A stretch of 64,000 bases of DNA from positions 1 to 64,000 of the forward strand of contig NZ_JAIWJA010000005.1 of assembly GCF_020515695.1 (NCBI RefSeq), in the 5' to 3' direction. The position numbers and the translations under genes are program-made. Shown here piece by piece: positions 44,228-55,182 of the stretch. The notes beneath the pieces were generated by a model. The model saw nothing but the letters and a program-made list of their open reading frames with translations, had not been told where the DNA came from and did not search any database. Each line of letters opens with the position of its first letter. Positions within the stretch are counted from its first letter, which is position 1. The stretch comes from Pseudomonas sp. MWU16-30317 (GTDB lineage Bacteria > Pseudomonadota > Gammaproteobacteria > Pseudomonadales > Pseudomonadaceae).

Positions 44228-45865
44228 ATGCAAACTGCCTATACCGTCCTCATTCTGCTCATGCTCGTGAGCCTCTCCAAGCTGGTCGCGAGACTGGTGC
44301 CGCTGCCCTTGCCGATTCTGCAGATTGCCGCCGGGGCGCTGCTGGCGTTGCCGACATTGGGCTTGCATGTGGCGTTGGAGCCGGAGTTGTTTCTGTTTCT
44401 GTTCCTGCCGCCGTTGCTGTTTTCCGATGGCTGGCGGATGCCCAAGCGTGAGCTGTGGCGCCTGCGCGGTTCGATCCTGACGCTGGCCGTGGGCTTGGTG
44501 CTGTTCACCGTGATCGGCGCCGGTTACTTCATTCATTGGCTGATCCCGTCGATCTCCCTGCCCGTGGCTTTCGCCCTGGCCGCGGTGCTTTCGCCGACCG
44601 ATGCCGTGGCGGTATCGGCCATCGCCCAGGATCGTCTGCCGACGCCGTTGATGCATGTCCTGCAGGGCGAAGCGTTGATGAACGACGCGTCGGGCCTGGT
44701 GACCTTCAAGTTCGCCCTGGCGGCGGCCATGACCGGTTACTTTTCCCTCGCCGACGCCAGCCTGACGTTCGTGCTGGTCGCGGTCGGCGGCCTGGCACTG
44801 GGGGTCGCGTTGAGCTGGCTGGTGGGGCGCTTGCGGGTGTGGATGATCAGTCGCGGCTGGGACGATCCAGCCACCCACGTGGTGTTCATGCTGGTGCTGC
44901 CGTTTGCGTCCTATGTGCTGGCCGAGCGTCTGGGCGCTTCGGGGATTCTCTCGGCGGTGGCGGCCGGGATGATGCAGAGCTGGCTTGACTTGCTGCCGCG
45001 GCAGACGGCCACGCGTCTGCTTAATCGCAGTGTCTGGTCGCTGCTGGAGTTCTCGTTCAACGGCCTGATTTTCCTTATCCTCGGCCTGCAGTTGCCGGAT
45101 ATCGTCAAGGCGGTTGCCAGTCACGAAACCGATGTGTGGTCGAGCATGAGTTCGCGTTCCCTGGAGGTGATGGCGATTTTCATCGTGCTGGTGCTGCTTC
45201 GGTTCGTGTGGGTGCAAGGTGTGTGGCGCCTGACCGTACTGCTGCGCCGCTGGCGGGGCTCCAAGCAGATCACTGCGGTACCGACGGCGCGCTCCTGCTG
45301 GCTGTTGACCGTTGGCGGGGTGCGTGGTGCGGTGACCTTGGCGGGTACCTTGTCGGTGCCGTTGTTGCTGGGTGACAACGCGTTTCCCGAGCGCGACTTG
45401 CTGCTGTTCATCGCTGCCGGGGTGATTCTGCTGTCGCTGATCATCGCCTGCATCGTGTTGCCCCTCTTGTTGCGGGGGATGGACAAGGGTTCGGATGAGA
45501 AGCTGCATGCCGAGGTTCGTGAAACCCGTCGGCAGACGGCCCAGGAAGCGATCAAGGCGCTGGAGGCCGAGGAGCTGGGCGATAGCGGCGGAGATGCGGC
45601 GCAGGCGGCGCTGGCCACGGAGATGAAGGCGCAGTTGATGGCCGAATATCGCCATCAGCTGGACATCATCAACGATTCCGAAGAAGCGCAGGCGCAGGCG
45701 CTGCAAATGCACCAGTTGGAGCGGCGCTTGCGTCTGGCAGCGTTGCGAGCCCAGCGGCGCAAGCTGTATGACCTGCGCCGGCAACGGCAGATTGGTGATG
45801 ACGTGGTGCGTCAGTTGCTGGCCGAGCTGGATATCAACGAGGCCAACCTGGGGGTGGGCAAGTAG
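44228..45865 (+). CDS. Na+/H+ antiporter (CPA1, NhaP-like)
   Basis: The protein has 545 residues. About 12 membrane segments lie in the first ~420 residues. ALAAVLSPTDAVAVSAIAQD and GEALMNDASGLVTFKFALA hold the ND/Asp ion-binding pair of the CPA1 group. The long cytosolic tail (~420-545) is charged and helical (RETRRQTAQEAIKALEAEEL) and probably regulates transport. It is a single gene, convergent with dapC and divergent from the ArsC-like gene. Confidence 0.88.
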   Translation: MQTAYTVLILLMLVSLSKLVARLVPLPLPILQIAAGALLALPTLGLHVALEPELFLFLFLPPLLFSDGWRMPKRELWRLRGSILTLAVGLVLFTVIGAGYFIHWLIPSISLPVAFALAAVLSPTDAVAVSAIAQDRLPTPLMHVLQGEALMNDASGLVTFKFALAAAMTGYFSLADASLTFVLVAVGGLALGVALSWLVGRLRVWMISRGWDDPATHVVFMLVLPFASYVLAERLGASGILSAVAAGMMQSWLDLLPRQTATRLLNRSVWSLLEFSFNGLIFLILGLQLPDIVKAVASHETDVWSSMSSRSLEVMAIFIVLVLLRFVWVQGVWRLTVLLRRWRGSKQITAVPTARSCWLLTVGGVRGAVTLAGTLSVPLLLGDNAFPERDLLLFIAAGVILLSLIIACIVLPLLLRGMDKGSDEKLHAEVRETRRQTAQEAIKALEAEELGDSGGDAAQAALATEMKAQLMAEYRHQLDIINDSEEAQAQALQMHQLERRLRLAALRAQRRKLYDLRRQRQIGDDVVRQLLAELDINEANLGVGK

Positions 45866-45879
45866 TTGCACCGCGAGCA

Positions 45880-45910
45880 CTGTGGGATCGGGCAGGCACC
45901 GGTCCCACAG
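45880..45910. terminator. Bidirectional hairpin between the antiporter gene and dapC
   Basis: CTGTGGGA at 45880-45887 pairs with TCCCACAG at 45903-45910. It separates the convergent antiporter and dapC genes and may derive from a REP unit. No long U-run is present. Confidence 0.45.
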
Positions 45911-45922
45911 TAGTGGCAGCGA

Positions 45923-47119
45923 TCAGCGGCTCTGGATGAACGCGCGGATCCGCTGCGCCGCCTCGACGCATTCGGCCAGCGGTGCGACCAACGCCAGGCG
46001 CACGCGACCGGCGCCGGGGTTGAGGCCATCGACGTCGCGGCTCAGATACGAGCCCGGCACTACGGTCACATGCTGCTCTTCGAACAGCGCGCGGGTGAAC
46101 TCGGCGTCATCCCCCTCGACTTTCGGCCACAGGTAGAAGCTGCCGTCCGGGCGTTGCACATCCATGACCGGGGCGAGGATGTCGAGCACCGCATCGAACT
46201 TCTCGCGATACAGGTCGCGGTTGGCTCGCACGTGGGCTTCGTCGTTCCAGGCAGCGACGCTGGCCAGCTGGGTTTGCACCGGCATCGCGCAACCGTGGTA
46301 GGTGCGGTACAGCAGGAAGGCCTTGAGGATCTCGGCATCACCGGCCACGAAACCCGAGCGCAGCCCTGGCAGGTTGGAGCGCTTGGACAGGCTATGAAAC
46401 ACCACGCAACGCTTGAAATCGCTGCGGCCCAGCTCCGCGCAGGCGGTCAGCAGGCCCGGGGGTGGGGATTGCTCGTCGAAGTACAGCTCGCTGTAGCACT
46501 CGTCCGCCGCGATCACGAAGTCGTACTGGTCGGCCAGAGCGATCAGTTTTTTCAAGGTTTGCAGCGGGATCAATGCGCCCGTCGGGTTGCCGGGCGAGCA
46601 CAGGAACAGGATCTGGCAGCGCTGCCAGGTCTCGGCCGACACGGCGTCGAAGTCCGGATTGAAACCGTTGTCGTCCAGGCAGGGCAGGTAGTGCGGCTTG
46701 GCACCAGCCAGCAGCGCCGCGCCTTCATAGATCTGATAGAACGGGTTGGGGCTGATCACCAGGCCGTCGTCGCTGCGCTGCACCACGGTCTGGGTGAACG
46801 CGAACAACGCTTCGCGGGTCCCGTTGACCGGCAGCACGTGGCGGGCCGGATCGATCCAGCCCGGCGGCACGCCGAAGCGTCGCTCGCACCAGTGGCCGAT
46901 GGCCTCGCGCAGAGCCGGGACGCCTAGAGTGGTCGGGTACACCGACATCTTGTCCAGGTTGTCGGTCAGCGCCTGGGCCACGAAGGCTGGCGACGCGTGC
47001 TTGGGTTCGCCGATCGACAGAGCGATCGGGCGCTTGTCGGCAGCCGGTTGCACGCCACCGAGCAGGGCTCGCAGTTTTTCGAACGGGTAGGGCTGCAGCT
47101 GGTTGAGGGCGTTGTTCAT
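45923..47119 (-). CDS. dapC: Succinyldiaminopimelate transaminase DapC
   Basis: The protein has 398 residues of the class I/II aminotransferase fold. IAADECYSELYFDEQSPP holds the Asp and Tyr of the cofactor site, and VFHSLSKRSNLPGLRSGF the PLP Lys with the distal Arg. It transfers an amino group to N-succinyl-2-amino-6-oxopimelate in lysine synthesis. It lies 13 bp after glnD on the same strand, the usual order in Pseudomonas. Confidence 0.92.
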   Translation of the reverse strand: MNNALNQLQPYPFEKLRALLGGVQPAADKRPIALSIGEPKHASPAFVAQALTDNLDKMSVYPTTLGVPALREAIGHWCERRFGVPPGWIDPARHVLPVNGTREALFAFTQTVVQRSDDGLVISPNPFYQIYEGAALLAGAKPHYLPCLDDNGFNPDFDAVSAETWQRCQILFLCSPGNPTGALIPLQTLKKLIALADQYDFVIAADECYSELYFDEQSPPPGLLTACAELGRSDFKRCVVFHSLSKRSNLPGLRSGFVAGDAEILKAFLLYRTYHGCAMPVQTQLASVAAWNDEAHVRANRDLYREKFDAVLDILAPVMDVQRPDGSFYLWPKVEGDDAEFTRALFEEQHVTVVPGSYLSRDVDGLNPGAGRVRLALVAPLAECVEAAQRIRAFIQSR

Positions 47120-47132
47120 CGATCGGGTCTCG

Positions 47133-49826
47133 TTAAATGCTCATTCGCGTGGGGTCGATACCGTTGACCTTCAGATGGTCGACGATCGACTCCTGCAGGC
47201 GGCTGCACAGCTGCGGGTCGGACAGCGGCTGGTTGCTCGCGTCGGTAATAAAGAACACGTCTTCGACGCGCTCGCCCAGGGTGGCAATCTTGGCGTTTTG
47301 CAGCGACAGGTCGAACTCCAGGAAGATCTTGCCGATGCGCGCCAGCAAGCCAGGGCGATCCGGCGCGCTGAGCTCCAGCACTGTCACCGGGCGCCCGGCG
47401 TCATTGCTGATGGTCACTTGCGGCTCGAAGGCGAAGTGCTTGAGCTGGCGCGGCACGCGGCGCTGGATGATGTTCGGGTAGTCGTCCGGATTGCGCAGGG
47501 CTTCAGTCAGACCATCGCGAATCTGTTGTATACGAGCAGGATTGTCGCCGATCGAGCCGCCATCGGTATCGAGCACAATGTAGGTGTCGAGGGTGAACTG
47601 GCTGCTCGAGGTGATGATGCGCGCGTCATGGATGTTGAGGTTGAGCTGGTCCATGGCGGCCACGGTCACGGCGAAGAAGTCATGCTGATCGGGCGCGTAG
47701 ATGAAGATCTGCGTGCCGCCCTCGAACTCGCGCTGGGTGGTTTCCTTGATCAGCACCAGCGGCTCGGCGTGGGCCGGTTGCTGCAGGATCGCGTCGCTGT
47801 GCCAGGCCACGTCGCCAGCGGTGTGACGCAAGAAGTAGTCATCGCCCAACTGCGACCAGAGCTGCTCCACTTCGTCGGGATCGGTGCCGGCGCGCACGAG
47901 GATATCCAGAGCTGCGCTTTGCGTCTGGCGAATCTGTTCTTCGCGGTCCAGCGGGTTCTCCAGGCCGCGGCGCAGGGCGCGCTTGGTCTCGGTGTAGAGC
48001 TGACGCAGCAGGCTGGCCCGCCACGAGTTCCACAGGCTCGGGTTGGTGGCGTTGATGTCGGCCACGGTGAGCACATACAGATAGTCGAGGTGGACATCGT
48101 CGCCCACCAGGTTGGCAAAATCGTGGATCACCTGCGGGTCGGAGAGATCCTTGCGCTGCGCGGTGGTCGACATCACCAGGTGGTTCTGCACCAGCCAGAC
48201 GATCAGGCGGCTGTCCCACGCCGGTAGTTGATGGCGCTGGCAGAACGCCTCGGCATCCACCGCACCAAGTTCGGAGTGATCACCGTTACGCCCCTTGCCG
48301 ATGTCGTGATACAGCCCGGCCAGGTAGATCAGCTCGGGCTTGGGCAGTTTGCACATGATCTTGCTGGCTAACGGGAATTTCTCGGACACCTGGGTGTACT
48401 GCAGTTTGCGCAGATGCTTGATGAGATTGAGGGTGTGAGCGTCGACCGTATAGATATGAAACAGGTCGTGCTGCATCTGGCCGATGATATGGCCGAACTC
48501 GGGCAGGTAGCGGCCCAGAATGCCGTAACGGTTCATGCGACGCAGGTTGCGGTGGATGCCGATCTCGCACTTGAACAGCTCGATGAACAGGCTGGTGTTG
48601 CGGATATCGTGGCGGAAACTGTCATCGATCAGGTGGCGATGTTCGCGAATCAGGCGAATAGTGTCGGCCCGTACGCCCTTGATCTCAGGGGTCTGCGCCA
48701 TCAGCACGAAAATTTCGAGCATGGCGAACGGGGTGCGCTTGAACACGTTGGCGTGGGTCGCCTCGATATAGCCGTCGTGCAACTGAAAGCGCGAGTTGAT
48801 CGGCTGTACGGCGCAGCAATCGTCTTCGGCGAGGATCACTTCCTCGAAATGCTGGATGATCAGGTCGCTGAGCTCGGCGATGCTCATCACTACCCGGTAA
48901 TACTGCTGCATGAAGCGCTCGATGGCCTTCTTCGCGTCGGTGTCCTTGAAGCCCAGCAGCTCGGCGATGTGGCGCTGATAGTCGAACAGCAGGCGATCTT
49001 CGGAGCGACCGGCAAGCATGTGCAGGGCGTAGCGAACCTTCCAGAGAAACTCCTGAGAGGCGGCCAGCAGGTTGTTCTCGCTTTCGACGAGAAAGCCTTC
49101 ACCGGCCAGTGCGTGCAGGTTGAGCGTGCCGTACTGACGACGGGCCATCCAGAGGATAGTCTGGATATCGCGCAGGCCGCCTGGAGAGCCTTTGACGTTC
49201 GGCTCCAGGTTGTATTCGGTGTCGAAGTACTTGTGGTGGCGGGTCTTCTGCTCGGCACGCTTGGCCAGGAAAAAGTCCTTGCTGGGCCACATGTGGGCGG
49301 TGCTGGTGACCTCGATCATGCGCTTGCGCAGGCTTTCGGGGCCATCGATGGTGCGGCTTTCCATCAGGTTGGTGATGACGGTGAGGTCGGCCAGTGCCTC
49401 TTGGGCGCATTCGTTGACCGAGCGCACGCTCTGGCCGACTTCCAGGCCGATGTCCCAGAGCAGGGTGAGGAAGCGCTCGATGGAATCGCGGAAGACTTCC
49501 TGATCTTCGCTGTCGAGCAGGATCAGCAGGTCGATGTCGGAATAGGGGTGCAGTTCACCACGGCCATAGCCGCCGACGGCGAGCAGGGCGATGTCGGCCT
49601 CTTCGCTCCAGTCGAACTGCTGCCAGGCTTGTTGCAGGATGTTATCGACGAACCAGGCGCGGTCTTCGATCAGGCGACGAATGTCGCGACCGCTGCGAAA
49701 GCGCGCGTCGAGCACGTCGCGGGCCTGGCGGATGGCTTTCTTGAACGCTGCGATCGGGCTCGACTTGAGCGCGAGTTCGGCCTGGAACTGACCGCGATCG
49801 AACAACTCCGGATCCACCTGGGGCAT
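47133..49826 (-). CDS. glnD: Bifunctional [protein-PII] uridylyltransferase GlnD
   Basis: The protein has 897 residues from ATG 49826 ([20 protein letters not shown]). The nucleotidyltransferase domain has [20 protein letters not shown], the HD domain [20 protein letters not shown], and two ACT domains at the C-terminus sense glutamine ([20 protein letters not shown]). It uridylylates PII when nitrogen is short and removes UMP when glutamine is plentiful. An upstream ATG at 49859 would add 11 residues not typical of the family. Confidence 0.95.
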   Translation of the reverse strand: MPQVDPELFDRGQFQAELALKSSPIAAFKKAIRQARDVLDARFRSGRDIRRLIEDRAWFVDNILQQAWQQFDWSEEADIALLAVGGYGRGELHPYSDIDLLILLDSEDQEVFRDSIERFLTLLWDIGLEVGQSVRSVNECAQEALADLTVITNLMESRTIDGPESLRKRMIEVTSTAHMWPSKDFFLAKRAEQKTRHHKYFDTEYNLEPNVKGSPGGLRDIQTILWMARRQYGTLNLHALAGEGFLVESENNLLAASQEFLWKVRYALHMLAGRSEDRLLFDYQRHIAELLGFKDTDAKKAIERFMQQYYRVVMSIAELSDLIIQHFEEVILAEDDCCAVQPINSRFQLHDGYIEATHANVFKRTPFAMLEIFVLMAQTPEIKGVRADTIRLIREHRHLIDDSFRHDIRNTSLFIELFKCEIGIHRNLRRMNRYGILGRYLPEFGHIIGQMQHDLFHIYTVDAHTLNLIKHLRKLQYTQVSEKFPLASKIMCKLPKPELIYLAGLYHDIGKGRNGDHSELGAVDAEAFCQRHQLPAWDSRLIVWLVQNHLVMSTTAQRKDLSDPQVIHDFANLVGDDVHLDYLYVLTVADINATNPSLWNSWRASLLRQLYTETKRALRRGLENPLDREEQIRQTQSAALDILVRAGTDPDEVEQLWSQLGDDYFLRHTAGDVAWHSDAILQQPAHAEPLVLIKETTQREFEGGTQIFIYAPDQHDFFAVTVAAMDQLNLNIHDARIITSSSQFTLDTYIVLDTDGGSIGDNPARIQQIRDGLTEALRNPDDYPNIIQRRVPRQLKHFAFEPQVTISNDAGRPVTVLELSAPDRPGLLARIGKIFLEFDLSLQNAKIATLGERVEDVFFITDASNQPLSDPQLCSRLQESIVDHLKVNGIDPTRMSI

Positions 49827-49962
49827 CGAATGGCATTCCTCGAATATCAATGGCACCACGGGCCCCTGTGGGAGGGGGCGCTGCCAGCCAAGCTTTAGCT
49901 TTCAAAGGCTTCGCTGGTGCAGGCCGCTCCCATAGGGATGTCAGTAGGCTTGAACTGTGGGG

Positions 49963-50742
49963 TCAGGCCGAACGGGCGATGGTTTCATCGCTGCGCAGGG
50001 TCAGGATTTCGTAACCGGTCGCTGTCACCAGAATGGTGTGCTCCCACTGTGCCGACAGCTTGCGATCCTTGGTGATCGCCGTCCAGCCGTCGCCCAGCAC
50101 CTTGGTATCGGCCTTGCCCTGGTTGATCATCGGTTCGATGGTGAAGATCATGCCTTCCAGTAGCTCCATGCCGGTGCCGGCCCGGCCGTAGTGCAGCACT
50201 TGCGGCTCCTCATGGAATACCTTGCCGATGCCGTGACCGCAAAATTCGCGCACCACTGAAAAACCATTTTTTTCCGCGTGCTTCTGGATCACTTCGCCGA
50301 TGTCACCCAAGCGGCAGCCCGGCTTGACCAGCTCGATGGCCTTATACATGCATTCCTGAGTGATCTGCGACAGGCGCTCGGCCCACACGGGCACGGTGCC
50401 GACGTGGAACATCGCGCTGGTGTCGCCGTGGTAGCCGTCCTTGATCACAGTGACGTCGATGTTAAGCACATCGCCGTCCTTGAGCGGCTTTTCATTCGGG
50501 ATGCCGTGGCACACCACGTGATTGATCGAGGTGCAGATCGACTTCGGAAAACCTTTATAGTTGAGCGGCGCGGGGATGGCCTTCTGCTCGTTGACTATAT
50601 AGTCGTGGCAGAGGCGATCGAGCGCTTCGGTAGTCACGCCAGCTTTGACATGTGGGCGGATCATTTCCAGCACGTCGGCAGCCAGACGGCCGGCGATGCG
50701 CATTTTCTCGATGTCTTCAAACGATTTGATCGTGACAGTCAT
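49963..50742 (-). CDS. map: Methionine aminopeptidase type I
   Basis: The protein has 259 residues. Metal ligands appear in NIDVTVIKDGYHGDTSAMF (two Asp), EFCGHGIGKVFHEEPQVLHY (His) and GMIFTIEPMI (Glu), with a last Glu in SAQWEHTILVT. It removes the N-terminal Met from new proteins. It diverges from rpsB with 361 bp between, the usual arrangement in bacteria. Confidence 0.95.
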   Translation of the reverse strand: MTVTIKSFEDIEKMRIAGRLAADVLEMIRPHVKAGVTTEALDRLCHDYIVNEQKAIPAPLNYKGFPKSICTSINHVVCHGIPNEKPLKDGDVLNIDVTVIKDGYHGDTSAMFHVGTVPVWAERLSQITQECMYKAIELVKPGCRLGDIGEVIQKHAEKNGFSVVREFCGHGIGKVFHEEPQVLHYGRAGTGMELLEGMIFTIEPMINQGKADTKVLGDGWTAITKDRKLSAQWEHTILVTATGYEILTLRSDETIARSA

Positions 50743-50934
50743 TACAGGCTCTCTCGGTGCGCGACGGCGCTTGTAAACTTGGGGCTAGAGGGCGATTCTA
50801 CCAGAGGTCACGGCAATTCTCCCGTGACCGGCCGACGCCGCTCGTTCCACCCTCTATATAAGGAGGTAAACAGGCGCTCATTGTCGCGCGATTGCGCCAA
50901 TGGTGCAAAAGCCTGCTCGGCATCGTTTTTCGGG

Positions 50935-51103
50935 TTTATCCGGATCCGATTGTATGGTATAAAGTGCGCCGCTTTCAGGGGTTGACCCTGTTCGCGAACA
51001 AACCCACACACGTGTCGACACGATGACCTGGGTGCCTCAGCTGATGCTGCGGGTTGGTCATTGGGATACGTGGAGGCCTAACCCGACTTATCAAGGAACT
51101 ATC
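50935..51103 (+). promoter_or_regulatory. Promoter and leader of rpsB-tsf
   Basis: GGTATAAAG around 50956-50964 is a good extended -10, with a weak -35 (TTTATC, 50935-50940) 17 bp before. The remaining leader of about 135 nt ahead of rpsB is likely structured and fits the S2-dependent control known for rpsB-tsf. On the map side (50743-50930) no gene is seen. Confidence 0.5.
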
Positions 51104-51844
51104 ATGTCCCAAGTCAATATGCGCGATATGCTGAAGGCCGGTGTGCACTTCGGTCACCAAACCCGTTACTGGAATCCGAAAATGGGTAAGTACATTTTCG
51201 GCGCGCGTAACAAGATCCACATCATCAACCTTGAAAAAACCCTGCCAATGTTCAACGAAGCTCTGACTTTCGTTGAGCGCCTGGCCCAGGGCAAAAACAA
51301 GATCCTGTTCGTCGGCACCAAGCGTTCGGCTGGCAAGATCGTTGCTGAAGAAGCAGCACGTTGCGGTTCGCCGTACGTCGACCACCGCTGGTTGGGCGGC
51401 ATGCTGACCAACTTCAAAACCATTCGTGCTTCCATCAAGCGTCTGCGTGACCTTGAAGTGCAAGCCGAAGACGGTACTTTCGCCAAGCTGACCAAGAAAG
51501 AAGCGCTGATGCGCACTCGCGATCTTGAGAAGCTCGATCGTTCCCTGGGTGGTATCAAGGACATGGGCGGTCTGCCAGACGCTCTGTTCGTAATCGACGT
51601 TGATCACGAGCGCATCGCGATCACCGAAGCCAACAAGCTGGGCATCCCGGTCATCGGCATCGTCGATACCAACAGCAGCCCTGAAGGCGTTGACTACATC
51701 ATCCCTGGTAACGACGACGCCATTCGCGCCATCCAGCTGTACATGGGCGCAATGGCTGACGCTGTTGTCCGTGGCCGCAACCACGTCGCTGGCGGTACTG
51801 AAGAGTACGTCCAGGACGCTCCTGCTGCAGCGGTAGAAGGCTGA
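51104..51844 (+). CDS. rpsB: 30S ribosomal protein S2
   Basis: The protein has 246 residues from ATG 51104, with AAGGAA about nine bases upstream. [20 protein letters not shown] is the S2 N-terminus, and [20 protein letters not shown] and [20 protein letters not shown] the conserved C-terminal parts. It binds the 30S head-body junction late in assembly. A strong terminator follows, so tsf is made partly by read-through. Confidence 0.97.
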   Translation: MSQVNMRDMLKAGVHFGHQTRYWNPKMGKYIFGARNKIHIINLEKTLPMFNEALTFVERLAQGKNKILFVGTKRSAGKIVAEEAARCGSPYVDHRWLGGMLTNFKTIRASIKRLRDLEVQAEDGTFAKLTKKEALMRTRDLEKLDRSLGGIKDMGGLPDALFVIDVDHERIAITEANKLGIPVIGIVDTNSSPEGVDYIIPGNDDAIRAIQLYMGAMADAVVRGRNHVAGGTEEYVQDAPAAAVEG

Positions 51845-51875
51845 GTCGTTAACGCCAAGCGTTGACTCAGTACGC

Positions 51876-51900
51876 AAAAAGGGGGCTAGGCCCCCTTTTT
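51876..51900 (+). terminator. Strong intrinsic terminator between rpsB and tsf
   Basis: AAAAAGGGGGC pairs with GCCCCCTTTTT with only TAG in the loop, followed by a T run. It would end most rpsB transcripts and set the S2 to EF-Ts ratio. Confidence 0.9.
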
Positions 51901-52041
51901 GCCACCTCCAGAACGTACTGGCAGGTTGATTGCGCTGACACCGTTGCAAAACCGTCACGCCGCCGCTGGTACCGTTCGACGAATTGAGCGCCCGACTCAT
52001 CGGGTGGAATGGTTGAAAACCTATCCAAAGAGGATTTTGAA

Positions 52042-52905
52042 ATGGCAGAGATTACTGCAGCGTTGGTCAAAGAACTGCGCGAGCGCACCGGCGAAGGCAT
52101 GATGGACTGCAAGAAGGCCCTGACCAAGGCCGGCGGCGACATCGAAAAAGCCATCGACGACATGCGTGCTTCGGGTGCCATCAAGGCTGCCAAGAAAGCT
52201 GGCAACGTTGCCGCTGAAGGCGCTATCGCTATCAAGGAAGACGGCAAGGCTGCCGTTATCCTCGAAGTCAACTCGCAGACCGACTTCCTGGCCCTGCAAG
52301 ATGACTTCAAGAGCTTCGTCGCTGCCAGCGTCGAGAAAGCTTTCGCTGACAAACTGACTGACGTCGCTCCGCTGATCGCTGCTCAAGAAGCCGATCGTCT
52401 GGTGCTGGTCGGTAAAGTAGGCGAGAACGTCAATATCCGTCGCCTGACTCGCATCGAAGGCGACGTTGTGGGTGCCTACCTGCACGGCAACAAGATCGGC
52501 GTTGTGGTTGCTCTTAAAGGCGGCAACGTTGAACTGGCCAAGGACATCGCTATGCACGTAGCGGCCAGCAACCCTGAATTCCTGCTGCCATCGGAAGTTT
52601 CGGCTGAAGCCATCGAACGCGAAAAAGCCGTGTTCCTGAGCCTCAACGAAGAGAAAATCAAAGGCAAGCCTGATAACATCGTTGAAAACATGGTCAAAGG
52701 CCGTATCAGCAAGTTCCTCGCTGAGGCGTCCCTGGTCGAGCAGGCGTTCGTCAAGAACCCTGAAGTCAAGGTCGGCGAACTGGCCAAGAAAGCCGGTGCT
52801 GAAATCGTTTCCTTCACCTACTTCAAGGTAGGTGATGGTATCGAGAAGCCGGTCGACGACTTCGCTGCAGAAGTTGCGGCTCAAGTGGCTGCCAGCAAGC
52901 AGTAA
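52042..52905 (+). CDS. tsf: Elongation factor Ts
   Basis: The protein has 287 residues from ATG 52042, with AGAGGA upstream. The N-terminal UBA-like part with KELRERTGEGMMDCKKAL and the TDF motif (VNSQTDFLALQDDF) mark EF-Ts. It recycles EF-Tu by GDP release. It is followed by a hairpin terminator before pyrH. Confidence 0.97.
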   Translation: MAEITAALVKELRERTGEGMMDCKKALTKAGGDIEKAIDDMRASGAIKAAKKAGNVAAEGAIAIKEDGKAAVILEVNSQTDFLALQDDFKSFVAASVEKAFADKLTDVAPLIAAQEADRLVLVGKVGENVNIRRLTRIEGDVVGAYLHGNKIGVVVALKGGNVELAKDIAMHVAASNPEFLLPSEVSAEAIEREKAVFLSLNEEKIKGKPDNIVENMVKGRISKFLAEASLVEQAFVKNPEVKVGELAKKAGAEIVSFTYFKVGDGIEKPVDDFAAEVAAQVAASKQ

Positions 52906-52930
52906 GGCTTAGTTACATTTGTCGCCCCGA

Positions 52931-52964
52931 AGAGGCTGCCCGCTTACGCGCGCAGCCTCTTTTT
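52931..52964 (+). terminator. Intrinsic terminator after tsf
   Basis: AGAGGCTGC at 52931-52939 pairs with GCAGCCTCT at 52952-52960, followed by TTTT. It ends the rpsB-tsf unit. Confidence 0.85.
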
Positions 52965-53108
52965 CAAGGCGCGAAACAGTTTGGAACGGTTTTCCTGCCC
53001 GCAAGGCCGGGAGCCGATGGCGCTGAAATGGCGCCCAGCTAGAGTAGTTAGCGCTGGCCTGTCATGGGTCCGCAAAGAATTTTCACAATGCCGCAGGAGA
53101 AACTCGCA

Positions 53109-53852
53109 ATGGCTCAGCAGGTGAGTGGTCGTCAACCTCGCTATAAACGCATCTTGCTCAAACTGAGCGGCGAGGCCCTGATGGGCTCGGAAGAGTTCGG
53201 CATCGATCCGAAAGTACTGGATCGCATGGCCCTGGAAGTAGGGCAGTTGGTAGGTATCGGTGTTCAGGTCGGTCTGGTGATCGGCGGCGGCAACCTGTTT
53301 CGTGGTGCGGCGCTCAGTGCGGCCGGCATGGATCGGGTCACGGGCGACCATATGGGCATGCTGGCCACGGTCATGAACGCCTTGGCCATGCGCGATGCGT
53401 TGGAGCGCTCGAACATTCCTGCCATCGTCATGTCCGCCATTACCATGGTCGGTGTGACCGATCACTACGACCGCCGCAAGGCTGACCGCCTGCTCAAGTC
53501 GGGCGATGTGGTGATCTTTGCTGCCGGTACCGGCAACCCTTTCTTCACCACCGACTCGGCCGCTTGCCTGCGGGCCATCGAAATCGGCGCCGATGTGGTG
53601 TTGAAAGCGACCAAGGTCGATGGTGTGTACACTGCCGATCCATTCAAGGATCCGCATGCTGAGAAATTTGACCGCCTGACGTACGATGAAGTACTGGATC
53701 GCAAGCTGGGCGTGATGGACCTGACGGCCATCTGCCTGTGCCGCGATCACAATATGCCGTTGCGGGTATTCAACATGAACAAGCCCGGCGCCTTGCTGAA
53801 CATAGTAGTGGGCGGCGCTGAAGGAACTCTGATCGAGGAAGGCGACAAATGA
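53109..53852 (+). CDS. pyrH: UMP kinase
   Basis: The protein has 247 residues from ATG 53109, with AGGAG upstream. [13 protein letters not shown] is the amino acid kinase N-terminus, [14 protein letters not shown] the phosphate loop, and [19 protein letters not shown] the nucleotide site. It phosphorylates UMP to UDP. Its stop overlaps the frr start by four bases (ATGA). Confidence 0.96.
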   Translation: MAQQVSGRQPRYKRILLKLSGEALMGSEEFGIDPKVLDRMALEVGQLVGIGVQVGLVIGGGNLFRGAALSAAGMDRVTGDHMGMLATVMNALAMRDALERSNIPAIVMSAITMVGVTDHYDRRKADRLLKSGDVVIFAAGTGNPFFTTDSAACLRAIEIGADVVLKATKVDGVYTADPFKDPHAEKFDRLTYDEVLDRKLGVMDLTAICLCRDHNMPLRVFNMNKPGALLNIVVGGAEGTLIEEGDK

Positions 53853-54406
53853 TCAACGAAATCAAGAAAGACGCGCAAGAGCGCATGCACAAGTCCCTGG
53901 AGTCTCTGAGCCATGCGTTTGGCCAGATTCGTACCGGCAAGGCTCACCCAAGCATTCTGGGCAGCGTAATGGTGCCGTACTACGGTACTGATACCTCCAT
54001 TACCCAAGTGGCCAACATCACGGTCAAGGATGCGCGCACCCTGCAAGTGGTTGCCTTTGAGCGCAACATGCTCGGCGCCGTCGACAAGGCGATCCAGAGC
54101 GCCGGTCTGAACCTCAATCCGACCAACCTTGGCGAATTGCTGCTGATCTCCATGCCAGCCCTGACCGAAGAGACCCGCAAGGGCTTCACCAAGCAGGCAC
54201 GCAGCGCTGCTGAAGATGCGCGTGTTGCCGTGCGCAATATTCGTCGTGATGCCTTGGGTGACCTGAAGAAACTGGTCAAGGACAAGGAAATCAGCGAAGA
54301 CGAAGAACGTCGTGCCGTTGCCGATATCGACAAGCTGACCAAAGACTCCGAGGCCCAGATCACCAAGGCCACGGAAGATAAAGAAAAGGACCTGATGGCC
54401 GTATAA
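53849..54406 (+). CDS. frr: Ribosome recycling factor
   Basis: The protein has 185 residues, the usual length. It has [19 protein letters not shown], the [18 protein letters not shown] hinge region and a long C-terminal helix ([20 protein letters not shown]). With EF-G it splits the post-termination ribosome. It overlaps pyrH and is followed by uppS after 17 bp. Confidence 0.97.
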   Translation: MINEIKKDAQERMHKSLESLSHAFGQIRTGKAHPSILGSVMVPYYGTDTSITQVANITVKDARTLQVVAFERNMLGAVDKAIQSAGLNLNPTNLGELLLISMPALTEETRKGFTKQARSAAEDARVAVRNIRRDALGDLKKLVKDKEISEDEERRAVADIDKLTKDSEAQITKATEDKEKDLMAV

Positions 54407-54423
54407 GGGGTCAGGACGCCTTC

Positions 54424-55182
54424 ATGGAAAAGACCAAGCAGGCTGTGCCGCTATCCTCGGTACCGCGACACGTCGCGATTATCATGGATGGTAATAACCG
54501 TTGGGCGAAAAAACGCCTGCTGCCCGGTGTCGCCGGGCACAAGGCAGGCGTGGACGCCGTCCGCGCGGTGATCGAAGTGTGTGCCGAGGCCAAGGTCGAG
54601 GTGCTGACCCTGTTCGCGTTCTCCAGTGAGAATTGGCAGCGCCCGGCCGAAGAGGTCGGGGCCTTGATGGAGCTGTTTTTCACCGCCCTGCGTCGTGAGG
54701 CGCGGCGGTTGAACGACAACCGTATCAGCTTGCGCATCATTGGCGATCGCTCGCGGTTCCATCCGGAACTGCAGGCCGCCATGCGCGAGGCCGAGGCGCA
54801 GACGGCGGGGGAGGGGCGTTTCATCCTGCAGATCGCTGCCAATTACGGTGGTCAGTGGGATATCGCTCAGGCTGCTCAGCGGCTGGCGCGTGAAGTTCAG
54901 GGTGGTCATCTGCAGCCTGAGGACATCACCCCGCAACTGTTGCAGACCTGCCTGGCGACGGGCGATCTGCCGTTGCCGGACCTGTGCATTCGCACCGGTG
55001 GCGAGCATCGCATCAGTAACTTTCTGTTGTGGCAGCTGGCATACGCCGAGCTGTATTTCTCCGACCTGTTCTGGCCGGACTTCAAACACGAGGCCATGCG
55101 CACTGCGTTGGCCGATTTCGCTTCTCGTCAGCGTCGTTTCGGTAGAACGGGCGATCAGGTCGAGGCTGGGGCCCGGGTTTAA
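54424..55182 (+). CDS. uppS: Undecaprenyl diphosphate synthase
   Basis: The protein has 252 residues of the cis-prenyltransferase family. HVAIIMDGNNRWAKKR holds the catalytic Asp, TLFAFSSENWQRP the substrate loop, and DLCIRTGGEHRISNFLLWQL and AELYFSDLFWPDF the C-terminal motifs. It builds the C55 lipid carrier precursor for cell wall and O-antigen. Its stop overlaps the cdsA start by one base. Confidence 0.96.
   Translation: MEKTKQAVPLSSVPRHVAIIMDGNNRWAKKRLLPGVAGHKAGVDAVRAVIEVCAEAKVEVLTLFAFSSENWQRPAEEVGALMELFFTALRREARRLNDNRISLRIIGDRSRFHPELQAAMREAEAQTAGEGRFILQIAANYGGQWDIAQAAQRLAREVQGGHLQPEDITPQLLQTCLATGDLPLPDLCIRTGGEHRISNFLLWQLAYAELYFSDLFWPDFKHEAMRTALADFASRQRRFGRTGDQVEAGARV

Noticed and set aside
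44195..45880. Minus-strand frame of 561 codons opposite the Na+/H+ antiporter
   Set aside because: It is Gln/His/Arg-rich low-complexity text caused by the antiporter codons.
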